Shown: one piece after another, positions 29,928 to 45,475 of the stretch
How positions within the stretch are numbered: position 1 is the stretch's first letter
Layout: every line of letters starts with the position of its first letter
Assembly (NCBI GenBank): GCA_965153355.1
Contig: OZ231127.1
Location: 51,088,001 to 51,152,000, forward strand
Length of the DNA: 64,000 bases
Source of the DNA: Flaccisagitta enflata
Taxonomy: Eukaryota; Chaetognatha; Sagittoidea; Aphragmophora
Direction of reading: 5' to 3'
The notes under the pieces: generated by a model
Databases searched by the model: none
What the model was told of the DNA's origin: nothing
What the model saw: only the letters and a program-made list of their open reading frames with translations
Program-made: the position numbers and the translations under genes

Positions 29928-32632
29928 TAGACCCTCACATGCATATCTTCAGCTAGCATGTAAAAAAAAAAAAAATCGTTGAGGGTGGCAAAAAAAAAGT
30001 GATTTCTATGTAAAATTGCATCAGGAATCCATTTTTGATATTTTTAGGGCCCTACAAGGGGGCCCCCAGAAACGCACAAAAAAAAACAGCCAAAAATAGC
30101 TTAATTTGGCTATTTTTGTTGAAAATTTTTTGCTTAATGAGACCCCAACCCCCAAATTTTTTTGGTGGTAATACTTCTTGATGTAAGAGACTGAAAAAAA
30201 AATGATCATGATGGTAAGTGATGGTTGGGTTACCTAAAAAGGCCCAAAAAGGGCCCGTAAAACATAGAAATATCACTTTTTTATTCATTGCGCGTCTAAA
30301 AATGCTTGGATTCCTACAAAATTTGAAATGGAACTTCTCATTTTATGCAACAAGCTTCCTGCAAAGTTTTGTGGCCACTTTTGAATAGCTTCTTGTTGAA
30401 ATTATGCTAAAAAAACCAAAATTTGACCAAAAAAAAAACAATTTTTGAGTTTTTTTTACATGAAAACACTATTTCAAGGTCCCTGAATCCAAATTTTTTT
30501 TTTTGAAATGGTTAGTCATGCATCTTTGAGATCCTAGGAAAATTTCAGCAAATATTTCTAAATGGCCTGTTATTACGGGTTCAAAATGACCTGGTAATGA
30601 AAAAAACACAATTTTAAATCTCCAAGGCTGTAGAACTGAAAACTATATTAAAAGTACTCTGAAAATAGACATATTAAAAGAAAATGGCTGGGAACCATTA
30701 CCAGAGCTGGGGGCTCTGCATAAGGGGGCCCTTGAAACACTCTCCCAAAAAAAACTAAAAATGACCTATTTTGGCTATTTTTTGTAAAAATTTCTTGTTT
30801 AAAGAGACCCAATCCTTCCAAATTTTTTTGGGCTATACTTCTTGATGTAAGAGACTGATGCAAAGAGAATCATGATGGTAGGTGATGGTTGGGGTACCTA
30901 AAAAGGCCCAAAAAGGGCCCGTAAACATAAAGATATCATTTTTTTATTCACTGCGTCATCTAAAATGTTGATTCCTAAAAATTTGAAATGGAAATTTGCT
31001 ATTTCATGTAAATAGCTTCCAGCAAAATTTTTTGGCCACTTTGGAACAGCTTCATAGTAAAATTATGCTCAAACAAAATTCGCCCCAAAATAAGCCAATT
31101 TTTTAGTTTTCTCACGTGTAGACACTATTTCATGACCTAAAATAACTAAGAATAACTAAAAGTATTAAAAAGAATATTTGACCAACGGACTGATGGACGG
31201 ACAGAGGGACGGACAAAGCCGGTTGTAGAGCCGCGTGCACGCGACAAAAAATTGGATTCCATGACCTTAAAATAGTGTCTACATGTGAGAAAACTAAAAA
31301 ATTGGCATCATTTTTTGAGGCTAATTTGTTTTTTTGATATACTTTACCATAAAGCTGCTCAAATTTTTAAGGAAGCTTTACATAAATGAGAATTCTATTT
31401 AAATTCTTCTTTTTGAATTCAAGATTTTGACTTTAGAATAAAAATATTTATGAGCTTATGGCCCTTTTAGTTTTTTGGCAACTTTCAACCATCATCTACT
31501 TATCATGATTCTTTTCATTTGGTCTTTACATCAAGAAGTATAACCCAAAAAAATTTGGAAGGATTGGGTCTCTTTAAACAAGAAAATTTTTCAAAAAATA
31601 GCCAAAATAGGCCATTTTTAGCTTTTTTTTGGGGTGTGTTTCCAGGGGCCCCCTTGTAGAGCCCCCAAACCACCAGTAATGGATTCCCCATGCATTTTCT
31701 TTTTAATACGTCTATTTTCCAGGTACTTTTAGTATAATTTTTCAGTTCTACAGCCTTGAAGTTGTGTTTTTTTTAGTTGCAGACATGCAACTCTTTAAGA
31801 GGCTTTGTCCGTCCGTCCGTTGGTCCATTGGTCGGTCGGTCGGTTGGTCGGTCGGTCCGTGGTGATCGAGTTGAAAAGTGGGAAAACGCGCATTTCTGCC
31901 CCTGCCCACCCGTCCGCAACTGATGGCCGTGTATCCGGCCTTGTTTCATTTACCAGGTCATTTTGAACTATAATAACTTGGCCATTTTTTGGAAATATCT
32001 GCTGAAATTTTTTCTGGGATCTCTCAAGATGCATGACTAACCATTTTCAAAAAAAAAATTTGATTCAGGGACCTTGAAATAATGTTTTCATGAAAGAATA
32101 CTCAAAAATTGGTTTTTTTTTTGGTCGAATTTTGTTTTTTGGAGCATAATTTCAACATGAAGCTGTTCAAAAGTGGCCACAAAACTTTGCAGTAAGCTTG
32201 TTGCATAAAATGAGAAGTTCCATTTCAAATTTTGAAGGAATACAAGCATTTTTAGACGCGCAATGAAAAAAAAATGATATTTCTATGTTTTACGGGCCCT
32301 TTTTGGGCCTTTTTAGGTACCCCAACCATCACTTACCATCATGATCATTTTTTTTTCAGTCTCTTACATCAAGAAGTATTACCACCAAAAAAATTTGGGG
32401 GTTGGGGTCGCATGAAGCAAAAAATTTTCAACAAAAATAGCCAAAATAGGCTATTTTTGGCTGTTTTTTCTGGTGCGTTTCTAGGGGCCCCCTCGAAGGG
32501 CCCTAAAAACATCAAAAATGGATTCCTGATGCAATTTTACATAGAAATCACTTTTTTTTGGCCACCCTCAACGATTTTTTTTTTCTTACAAGAAATAACG
32601 CAGCTAGCTGAAGATATGCATGTGAGGGTAGA
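29928..32632. repeat. 2.7-kb long inverted repeat
   Basis: Left-arm start ACCCTCACATGCATATCTTC is the inverse of the right-arm end (about 32605-32630). Inner landmarks such as AAAAAGGGCCCGTAAAACAT (30246) and ATGTTTTACGGGCCCTTTTT (32285), and GGGCCCTACAAGGGGGCCCC-type words, are inverted in both arms. Each arm is itself partly duplicated (29990-30300 resembles 30700-30950). HINE-like pieces sit at the centre (31185-31245) and in the right arm (31768-31951). Confidence 0.85.
31768..31951. mobile_element. HINE-like element, GTTGCG subfamily, inside the inverted repeat
   Basis: TTTTTTAGTTGCAGACATGC, AACTCTTTAAGAGGCTTTGT, (GGTC)n and CCCCTGCCCACCCGTCCGCA, then ACTGATGGCCGTGTATCCGG. Confidence 0.8.
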
Positions 32633-32853
32633 AGCGAGTTTCAATATGCTTTTGTTCGACCAAGCAAACTGATCGTGATCAACGATGTCCACTATCTTTC
32701 AAGCAAGCGAGAAACCAAGCTTTTCGATATTCAAGTTGATAAGATGATTTCCATGGTAATGGAAATGGATTCCATGCGTTAATTTGATTTTTAACCATCT
32801 TTTTATGAATGAGGCGCCATCTTTTCTTCAAAGATTCAACAAACGACGTGGAC

Positions 32854-33061
<208 letters not shown>

Positions 33062-33267
33062 TGAAATAGATAAAATACGTAACAATAAATGTATTTCTTC
33101 GGGTACCTACTCAACTGATCTCTGTTTTCTCTCCGGATGGGTCGCAAATAAGCCAAAAATCCTATGTAGAGCAATTGTAACAGAATGCATAAAAGTAAAA
33201 GTAGATTGAAAGCATAAATCTATCATATTATATCTATCTAGCATATATCTACAGAGAAGTGCTAAAT

Positions 33268-33498
33268 ACAAGGTGTGAACCCCATAAAAACTGTAGCACC
33301 CCCACCTACAGCTGTAACCAATTACATTACAAAGACTTTTGGAGTGAGGAAATAATGTTTGTATCAATACAAGCAGCGCCATTGGAGCAATTTTTTAAAT
33401 TTTGACCTCTTAATTCAAGATATAACTTATAAAAATGTTAGAATTAGCTATTTTCAAATATTGCGTACTACAGTTTTAGGGGGTTCACACCTTGTATC
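33268..33498. mobile_element. 230-bp MITE, TIR TACAAGGTGTGAACCCC
   Basis: TACAAGGTGTGAACCCCATA, AAAACTGTA at the left and TACAGTTTTAGGGGGTTCAC, ACCTTGTA at the right; no coding capacity. Confidence 0.8.
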
Positions 33499-33562
33499 AA
33501 CCCTTCTTCTGTAGACAACGGAAAGGAAGCTTGAAAAGCAACAAACCAGAAAAGAGGCAATT

Positions 33563-34237
33563 TTCAGGCCTTTTCTTAGCAATTTTTTTGGCAGAGCCAA
33601 CCGGGCTCTGTCCTCACAATTTTACAGAGCCCGATGGAAAAACAGCGAGCCCTGCAAAAAAAAAAAAAAAAAAAACAAAACAATGCTGGATAAAAAGCCC
33701 TTATAAACGCAAAAAAACAAAACAAAACAAAACAGTAGTACCCCTCCCCCACCAATGGACTAATGAATGGACGAACCCATAAATGGGCAGACCAACAGTT
33801 GGACAGACCGCCCAACAAAGCGGGCTATAGAGTTGTGGCACACGACTTCAAAACAGAACTTTTTGCTCAATTTTTTTTGCATGCGCCTCATGGCACTGCT
33901 ATTTTACGATGGTAATTTTTCACCTCTCTCATGATAAAAATCAAAAGGTTTCAAAAAAAGCAAAAAATCATCAACTGCTAAATTTTTACACTTTGAACAG
34001 AAGATGAATTTACATGAAAAAAAAATGAGATGCTTTCATTGCTGTACTTATTGATCAAATTACATTCAACGAGTTAACTGAGGACAAAATTCTTTTTGGT
34101 CACTCTTGACTTGTGAATTGTTTTTTATTATGATTTTACTAGAATCGTCCAATCCATTAGAGTTCAAAACATGGCGTCAAATTTGGGAGAGCCAGCCGGG
34201 CTCGCGGGCTCGCTCTAAAAAAAGGCCTGGCAATTTT
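33563..34237. mobile_element. TIR-like element, GAGCC..GGCTC hairpin ends
   Basis: CAGGCCTTTTCTTAGC and GAGCCAACCGGGCTC at the left mirror GAGCCAGCCGGGCTC and TAAAAAAAGGCCTG at the right. It contains poly-A, a HINE-like end (33765-33850) and AT-rich sequence. Confidence 0.6.
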
Positions 34238-34324
34238 GTTCAAATTGTTGAGTAAGACAATGAGAAGCGTTATCAAGATTTCTTGCAGAGACTCTTCCGT
34301 CCCATCATCCAGCTCCTAACTGCC

Positions 34325-34420
34325 GTAAGGGGTTGTCGCATTGGACGTATTATCTAGATATCATCAAGATATTCCCTATGTGACATCTGGATAATTTTCC
34401 CAATGCGACAACCCCTTTAA
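34325..34420. mobile_element. 96-bp MITE
   Basis: TAAGGGGTTGTCGCATTGG and inverse CCAATGCGACAACCCCTTTA enclose a short centre that is itself partly inverted (TTATCTAGAT/ATCTGGATAA). Confidence 0.8.
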
Positions 34421-34574
34421 TATGTCGACTTGTTGCAAGTTGCAGGCGTAAGGAAGGCACGGGAACTTAGATGTCATCATGGACGGCGTTGAAAAGTTAA
34501 CTGGGTTGTTGGTTGAACAAATCTAGGAGAAGGGACGAGAGAGATTTCTTTTGTCTATAACAGTGGCAAAATAA

Positions 34575-34737
34575 AAAAGGTCGGATACACGGCCAATACC
34601 AGTCACGGGCGGGTGGGCAGTGGCGGAAACGCTGGTTTTTCCACTTTTCGACTCGTTGCTCACCAACGGACCGACCAACGGACCGACCAACGGACGGACA
34701 AAGCCTCTTATAGAGTCGCTCGTCCGCGACTAAAAAC
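34575..34737. mobile_element. HINE-like element, GTCGC subfamily
   Basis: AGGTCGGATACACGGCC, CCAGTCACGGGCGGGTGGGC at the left, (ACGGACCGACCA)n, and CTTATAGAGTCGCTCGTCCG, CGACTAAAAAC at the right. Confidence 0.8.
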
Positions 34738-35145
34738 CGGACACTGTTTCTTGATCAAGGAGTGTTCAGTAACTGAAAATGATAAACTCTTAAAATCCTT
34801 GATGGTTTTAAAGAGCTCCAAAATATCTTTCATTTGAGCTCTCATAGAACGTTGTAGCTTCAAAACTCTAGAAGTTGTGATGCTTAAAAGATAACCACTC
34901 AGAAATCTCAAATCTGGTTTCAATCTTTTCCTAAAGAGTAACAAACTTTGTATTGATATAGCTTGTAAACGAATTAGAATCATGATTTCTGCTTAGTGCC
35001 ATCTTGTAGAAAATTCAAAACACTTCATTTTTACCTTTGGTCTAGATTTGTAGAGTTTTTGAAGCTCTTCAAAATGCTCACGGATTTTAAGTTAAAAGTA
35101 TGTGCAGTTTTCTATCAATCATGAAAAACTGAGCGTCCGGTTTTT
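34733..35145. mobile_element. Palindromic MITE, AAACCGGACACTG ends
   Basis: AAAACCGGAC...GTTTCTTGATCAAGG at the left faces GAGCGTCCGGTTTTTAT at the right; inner words (TCTTAAAATCCTTGATGG, inverse near 35080) support an inverted structure. It directly adjoins the HINE-like hairpin end. Confidence 0.55.
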
Positions 35146-35677
35146 ATTTTGGCCATTGTTACTAGGAAGCTTGGTGTTTTAAACAGGGGAAAGGACAAAC
35201 AGGACCGCTACAGGCAGACAAAGCAGCCTGGAGGGGACCGGACTGTCAATGACCGGACTGTCAATGACCCACCATCATTGTACAACGTCGTTGAAATTTA
35301 CACTTTCGTGTATGTAGTTTTTCGCTATTTTATCCAGAGAACAAAACATGAGGGCATGAAGCGATGAGCTAGCATGGATAAGGGCTTAGATAAAAATGGT
35401 TACAACAAGAGTGCCTAGGTTAAGGAAGAGGTTGAACAAGCAAGATTTATAATAAGACATGAGGTGTTGCACGTTGGAGTCACTGTACAGTTTACGCTTG
35501 ATATGAGAAAAGGCACGAGAAAAGACACGGGAAAGATTAATTGATTAAAATAACTCAAAAGTGCGGAAGTAAGTTTGAGAAAATAAAATCATCCCTCTCT
35601 ATTTCTTGGTCTTTTCTATGTATTTCAGTAATTACAACAATTCGATCAATTCTTTATCTCCCTCACCATTTCTTCCC

Positions 35678-35712
<35 letters not shown>

Positions 35713-36237
35713 CTACTCAAGCGAGTCGTTCTCAATCGGTATCGACAATTCGACATTTCTCCCCAAACGGCGCGTGATCTCTCCTTTCCAAAATCGAACT
35801 CCTTTGAATTGTCAGTTAAAAAGAAATTAAACGACTATCCAGTGACTAACTTGAGGAAAATCGTCGACTCTATGAACCTTCATTTGCCACCGAAGCAATT
35901 TGTTTTCGTCGGATAATCATCCAACCACGTCACCCAAAAGGCTCGCCTTGATTTTACACTCGCTTCTGATCGTAATTTCTCGTTCTCCACTCTGTCCTCA
36001 TCTACACGCAACTCCTCATCTTCACTGCTCCTTGTCCTCGTCATTTGATAACCCACAGCCTTTCAACTCTTCCACCATTTCCGCAACTCACCGTTTCTTC
36101 CTCACATCCACAGTCAAACCCCCTCAACTCACCACCACTCTCGTCACAGTCACACTATAGCAACCCCCCCCCCCGCCGTCACCAATCAATTCTCCCACCA
36201 CACTCACAGCAACGCCCCCCCCCTTTAACTAGCCATC
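35146..36237. other. No gene seen; 5' flank of choline transporter
   Basis: Includes a short duplicated GACCGGACTGTCAATGACC at 35236-35273, a 30-base T-run at 35682-35711, and a pyrimidine-rich leader with C-runs just before the ATG. It is the expected promoter and 5' UTR of the transporter; no core element is assigned. Confidence 0.4.
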
Positions 36238-39238
<3,001 letters not shown>

Positions 39239-39902
39239 GTTTGCATTTAATTTGGTTTGGTAAGCTTCAACGTCAGAAAGCGAATTTCAAATAGGTAGAC
39301 CAACCTACTTACAAACAGACCAATTACGATATCACTGAGCTATGGAGTGCAATCAACTAATGCTTAACAAGCAAACAGTCACAGTCTGTTGCACATAAAT
39401 CTTGAAAGCGTTTAACGTCTGATTTCTTATCAAGCTCCTGATGCGTAATCGCGAGAACTGACTCCACTGCGTAGCTGCGCTATTGATTTGGAACGTACAC
39501 CCGCTTAGAACGAATTGTTGAGATGAGCGGTCAAGTTGTCCGCGAAATCAGTCTATTCGTGGAATCCTGATGGACAGAGGAAAGGAAAAGGTTAAAACAC
39601 GCTCTGCACATCAATGAGGAATTTACTGTAAATGCGCCAAAAAGGGTAAAAAGGTCAAGGACTTACACGGATGTTGTCGAACGGTTTCCAATCTAGGCGC
39701 AGGACAGGGAAGTCGAGGGAAAAACATCAAAATCGAGTCTCTAAATGATATCGTGAAGTCGAATGTCAGTAAGAGAGTCAGGGAAGCCACTTTTACTTAA
39801 CCTAGAAATAAATAACACAAAAAATCAAAGCATCACGAGATTTGAAATTATTTGGCAGCAATGGAACAATGATAAACGGAATCGTCGCGTCGTGGGAATT
39901 CG
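39239..39902. other. No gene seen
   Basis: Unique-looking sequence where further transporter exons would be expected. No membrane-helix-coding exon was found on the plus strand. Confidence 0.5.
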
Positions 39903-39964
39903 CTAGAGGGGTCGAAGTCTATTCTCCTCTAAGCGGTTGAGGAGATACAGTCCATCAATCCTCA

Positions 39965-40158
39965 ACCGGAAGTCAGCACTTTCGGCGCGTGCGCGCGCTC
40001 CTCCACGTCCTCCGTCGATCGAAGATCTCTCTCCTTTTCCTCGATTTCCTCCACTCTGCAGCGGAGCAGACGCCATCTTGGATTTTCGACGGCGAGAGAT
40101 CTCCTCCTCTTCTTCGGGATCCGCAGAGTCGAATGCGTCCGAACGGGTGCTTCTTGAC
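39965..40158 (-). CDS. Candidate leftward exon, unassigned, charged
   Basis: A good acceptor (CCCCACCATATCCAG) precedes an open stretch read leftwards from 40158. Two frames stay open: one ends near 39903 and contains SRSTRSDAFDSADPEEEEE; the other contains RIPKKRRRSLAVENPRW and VEEIEEKERDL and stops near 39965. The second is in phase with a possible 20-30 nt exon around 40450-40422 that ends at GTAAGT and reads DRSDSPDDSS. The motif AAGATGGCG occurs at about 40075 in the leftward direction. This may be the downstream part of the unassigned gene at 41-42 kb or a separate start. No family is recognised. Confidence 0.3.
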
Positions 40159-41206
40159 CTGGATATGGTGGGGAATGTGCAGAATGTCACAGTCCCCCCA
40201 TTTGAAATATTTGCCAAAAAAATTTCAAATCTCGTATCTAACTAGTTTCTTGTCAGGGAATACCGCTCATTTAAAAATTTACAAGCTATGACAACATCCG
40301 GGGCTCATCTCTTAAAAACAAAATTTTTAAAATTTTCATAAAGACACTATTATAATAATGATTCAGCATGACAGACGTTCTTTATTCAGAAAATGGGCTC
40401 CTGAGGAGCAGAAACACTTACCACTGCTATCGTCCGGGCTATCGCTACGGTCTGGTTATGAATTGCTCCTTCTGTCTATTCTGCATCCAGCCTTCGTGCC
40501 AAAAAGGAAATTAAATCGAAACTAGATCCACGTGAATGATGGACTGAAATAAATAATTAGACTATACGCTAAGTGGTCTATACTAATGTATACACTATAC
40601 TATTCTACGTACTAACGCCCCCACATGATTGTCCACTCACTCCAGCACGTGCGGCTTCTGAAAGGTAAGCTGTGGAGGGGATTCTACCCGGGAATGGGCA
40701 TGGAGAAACTGATTTGGAGAGTTAGAACTGATTCTCATTCCTCAAATCATACGCTTAATATTCTAATTTGGTACACTTGATTCATGAGTAATTCAAGACC
40801 CCCCTTTACCTCGACACTTACGCTGAGAGTCGCAGGGGCCCCGGTGACCTCTCAACCGCTCTAGAGAAGCGAGGGACGTTTGCTCGTTCGTCACCGAAGT
40901 ATTCGAAGTCGCTTATTGATGATCACCGCGAAGTCCTCCACGATTTACGCATAAAACGTCGGTAAGATACGCCACATTGAATGGGAAGACGATGGCCGGG
41001 ATCATGGCGACAGAGCCTTCTCATTTCCGCGTTTTTACTCTCAAGCGCCCTTTTGCTCACGATAGGATGGCGTGCCTTGTCTTTCCTACTGTGGCGTGGA
41101 GGGGGGTTTCTGCCGGAAGGTGGCGCGTGGTTGCTCGACGACGCGGCGGCGCGTGAGTGCCGGAAGTTTCCATGGTATCTGTCCGTCGGGCTGGGAGAGA
41201 ACTCAC
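40159..41206. other. Mostly unassigned; possible introns of the leftward gene
   Basis: Contains a candidate mini-exon near 40450-40422 (leftward, ends GTAAGT). The rest shows no clear exon. The leftward frame 41291-40923 is open but basic and low-complexity, and I do not call it. Confidence 0.3.
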
Positions 41207-42380
41207 GCTGACGCTGGGCGCCAGCCTTTTTCATGCTGGCCGGATAGCAGCTGGGCCATCTGAGCAACCTTTGCGTCATGCTCACCAACAACTTTCATCC
41301 TAAAATTGTAGGCTGTTCCATGAGCTTCGCCAATCTGGTTTCATCTCACACGTGATCGGCAGCGCTGATCGCGCGATCCATCGGAGATGAGTTGGGATAG
41401 AAAGCCGCCGGAAGAATGTCTACAACCTTTTGAATGTCCTTTGGCCGAGGATGATTTGGCAACTTGATGGCGATGGCCAACATCGTCTCGGTCAGAAGGT
41501 CTTCCGGCGATTGGGGAGGGCGATGTGAAGGAGAAGAAGCGGATGCAGTCGACGTTGACGACCTGTTGGACGTCGACGCATCTCCAGACTTCCTTTTCGG
41601 ACGACGATTTCTCTTCTTTTTGTTGGCGTTTTGCTCCTCTCGTCGCTGTTGGTCGTCGTTGATGGGAGGAGGAGGTGGGGGCAGATTTGCGGCTGCCCCT
41701 GCGAGCGCACCCCCTTGGTTATTCGTTGTCATCGTCGTTTGGGTTGGGCCACGGATTGGTGAAATGTCACGTGACCGCTGGCGTTGAGGAAGGAGGAGGC
41801 CGGGGAGCAGGACCAGTGGTAATCTCGCCGGGACCATCCATCACGCTGATGATAATCGATGCGGATGCATCCGGCGGTCCACCCTGCTCACCTGACGCTC
41901 TACTACTGACAGCAGATTATTGCCACCAGCATTGGCTCGTCGATCGTCTCTCGGATGATGTTGTGGAGGATCCTGCGTCACGGGCGTCTGACGCTGATCG
42001 CTGCCACTTCCGGTCGAACGCGTAGCCTCCGCGATCCGACGAGCAGCACCTTCACGTCGTCTTTTTCTCTGATTTGAGGCTTTTCCACGGGAAATGTCTC
42101 TCAAAGTCCCATTTCCCATGTCCGCCGTTGCTCCAATCGACCTGATGGTGATGATTTTACACAACTGGAGCGTCTCGCGTGTTTCAACCGTCGCAATCTC
42201 TCCGTCCTCTTCGACTAGTTCGTCTCTGATAATTTGCGTAGGAACATATGCCTTTCGCTCGGCTTGTGGATGCAGAGCATCTCTCTCCGCACGTAAGCGA
42301 CGCTGCTGGTCGTGGTACTCCGCAGTGTTCTTCCGGTCAATGAGGGCGTCGACTTGGGCGTTGAAAGTCACGGACTCCCT
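41207..42380 (-). CDS. Unassigned leftward gene, Pro/Gln/Arg-rich, at least two exons
   Basis: The leftward frame is much more protein-like (Asp/Glu/Lys-rich) than the opposite strand. Exon one, from about 42380 to 41892, includes QVDALIDRKNTAEYHDQQRR and VETRETLQLCKIITIRSIGA and ends at CAG|GTGAGC. A 114-nt intron (41891-41778) with a pyrimidine-rich acceptor removes an in-frame TGA, phase 0 on both sides. Exon two, 41777-41352, has a poly-Pro run, a basic KKKRNRRPKRKSGD stretch and a C-terminal KDIQKVVDILPAAFYP segment. Coding then seems to continue at 41334-41207 (IGEAHGTAYNFRMK..., 42 codons) ending at GTGAGT, but reaching it requires skipping only 17 nt. No upstream exon or start Met is certain; a TGA lies just upstream near 42376. 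I do not recognise the family. Confidence 0.55.
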
Positions 42381-42519
42381 TCAATCCCTCATCCTCACGA
42401 CCAAAGGTGAGCGATGTCATATATGTTTTTGAAGCCGTTCATCAATCTGTCGGTCATTTTGCAACTTTGAATTTAACTCTCATTCTTTTTTACCATACAT
42501 AAGTTCGAGATTAATCGTG

Positions 42520-43215
<696 letters not shown>

Positions 43216-43351
43216 TTCTTTTATTCATTCATTCTTTCATTTATTCACTCTTTCAAAATTCATATATTCATAGATTCATGAATTCTTAATCAGCGAGACG
43301 CACATATTGGCAATAATTGGCCTTGTCTTTCTTCCTCTCCCCCTCTCTCAG

Positions 43352-44322
43352 GTCAAGTCAGCTGTCAACGTCTGATTCCGTTGCCGCAGATCGCGAAGGG
43401 AAATTGGGCGTCAACGACTCAATGGCCAGTAGGATACGGTTTCGTCGCTCAGCGTATCGGAAACGAGATATTTGTTTGGGGAGGTTATCAGTCTCACACA
43501 GGTCTTCTTCCACGCGACGCCATTTTCGCCCTCAACATCGAAACTTGGGAATGGAGACGAATAAAAGCCACTGGAGACATTCCTCTTCATTCAACGTTTA
43601 TCGCCGACGTTCTCATCGAAAACATCATCTACATATTCGGCGGTAAAGACTTATCAGGTGCCAGAACGAATGACATTGTCAGCCTGAATCCGGCCACCGG
43701 CGTCTTCCATCGGCTCCCCGTCGTCGGCGCTCGTCCGTCACCACGATCCTCCTTGCAAGGGTGGAGACATCATCGCGAGACGAAACTTTTCTTTTTCGCC
43801 GGTTACGCGGATGAAGCCAAAGGCGACGGAAGTCTCGTCGGAGATCAACGCAAAAACGGCTACGACAATCTCCTTTGTTGCTTCGATGTCGCCACCAATT
43901 TGTGGTCCAAACCCGAAACGAGTGGCACCACTCCCAGCCCTCGAGGTTATTACGCCGCTGCGACCATCGCTCATCGAGTCGTGATCCACGGAGGACATGA
44001 TTATTCCACCAATTTGAACGACACTCGCATGTTGGATATGGAGTCCATGACATGGACTTCGATCTCAACCGGCGGCCCAACAGTGTATGGTCATTCCCTT
44101 TCGCCGTTTGCTTCGAATCGGTTTCTTCTCGTCGGTGGCTACTCAAAAGAAGTCTGGATCTTCGACGGGAACGGCAACACTTGGACGAAGCGAGATGAGT
44201 CTCTGCCAGATGAGATGGCTCATCATCGCGCCGTCGTGACGAAAACGCAAAAAGGACTTTCGGTCGTTTGTCTGGGAGCGGAAAGGGACGTGAAGAACAT
44301 GGTCGTTTTCGACGTTGAATGA
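43352..44322 (+). CDS. Kelch-repeat protein, last exon
   Basis: A long exon follows CTCTCTCAG at 43349-43351 and runs 322 codons to TGA. Kelch repeats are visible as GG-containing blades: IFVWGGYQ, IYIFGGKD, LFFFAGYA, VVIHGGHD and FLLVGGYS, each followed by a Trp-containing strand (WEWRRI, LWSKPE, MTWTSIS, NTWTKRDE). That gives five to six blades of a beta-propeller, a protein-interaction fold used as substrate receptor or actin and chromatin partner; no BTB or other domain is attached here. A candidate first exon, 42340-42406 (ATG, 22 codons, AAAG|GTGAGC), is exactly phase-compatible (1+2), but it overlaps, on the opposite strand, the exon of the unassigned leftward gene. The intron between would be filled by ATTC, CTTT, CT and GATT microsatellites. 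Confidence 0.85.
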
Positions 44323-44700
44323 TTCCGCGTCACGGTTCATGATTCCGTACCTCACCATTATCTTGTTTTCTAGTGTTGATGGACAGTGTCCTTATTCGTT
44401 TGTTCCGGTCAGTCTGTTCTGTATTATTGGTCTGAGAGTTTCTTATTTCATAACTTATGGCACTTATTTCATCCCTGCCGCTGGTCCTGCAACTGAACTA
44501 GGTGATACAACGCCACGACAATGACTGCGCTTATGTCCTTTTCTTTTCTCTTTTTCTGACCTTTGTTCTTATAGCACATCTCGTAATTTGATGCTTTGAG
44601 TCGTTGTAGACTTAGTTAAACGATTTGACGAAGCAAGTTTAATGCAAGTGATCAGTGATTTTGAAAAGTTAAGTAATCAATCAAAACAGTAATAACAGCC
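44323..44700. other. 3' flank of the kelch gene
   Basis: No further gene. The 3' UTR presumably lies here; no unambiguous AATAAA was fixed. Confidence 0.4.
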
Positions 44701-44702
44701 AT

Positions 44703-44928
<226 letters not shown>

Positions 44929-45160
44929 AGCAAAAACAAAATGACAACATCAATGTCAGTGACTCAGTCCGTCGTTGCCTTCACATTCACTACCGTGCCT
45001 TCGCCATTCATGCTGGAAAACTACTGTCTGCCCTTTTCTTTGCATACTTCGTTCTCTGTCTTTCTATATATAAACCCCTGCAAGGTATTTTTTCCACACC
45101 ATTTTTTCGTCTTCCCGTCTCTCTGTCTGGCCTTTTGACCGCCACTTTAAGCTTTCCGAG

Positions 45161-45161
<1 letters not shown>

Positions 45162-45205
<44 letters not shown>

Positions 45206-45475
45206 GTTGTTTCGTTTCTCTCTATTGCTCTTGTTCTTTATCTTGTCGTTCTTGTTGTTCTTGTTCTTGTTTTTCTTTTTCTTTTTTTTTCTTCTTGTTT
45301 TTCTTTTTCTTTTTCTTTTTCTTTTTCTTTTTCTTTTTTTTTCTTTTTCTTTTTCTTTTTCTTTTTCTTTTTTTTTTTCTTCTTCTTCTTCTTCTTCTTC
45401 TTCTTCTTCTTCTTCTTCTTCTTCTTCTTCTTCGTCTTCTTCTTCTTCTTCTTCTTCTTCTTCTCCTTCTCGGCG
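45162..45475. repeat. TTG, CTTTTT and TTC microsatellites
   Basis: (TTG)n at 45162-45208, (TTCTTTT)n at 45250-45380 and (TTC)n at 45381-45465. Confidence 0.95.

Noticed and set aside
40923-41291. 122-codon leftward basic frame
   Set aside because: It overlaps, in a different register, the segment that continues the unassigned gene, and lacks splice support.
41464-42432. Plus-strand frames opposite the unassigned leftward gene
   Set aside because: Composition (Cys/Ser/Arg/Trp-rich) is that of an antisense shadow; the leftward frame has a proper intron. Only 42340-42406 remains an open question.
43679-44146. Leftward frames across the kelch exon
   Set aside because: Antisense shadows; the kelch blades are unambiguous on the plus strand.
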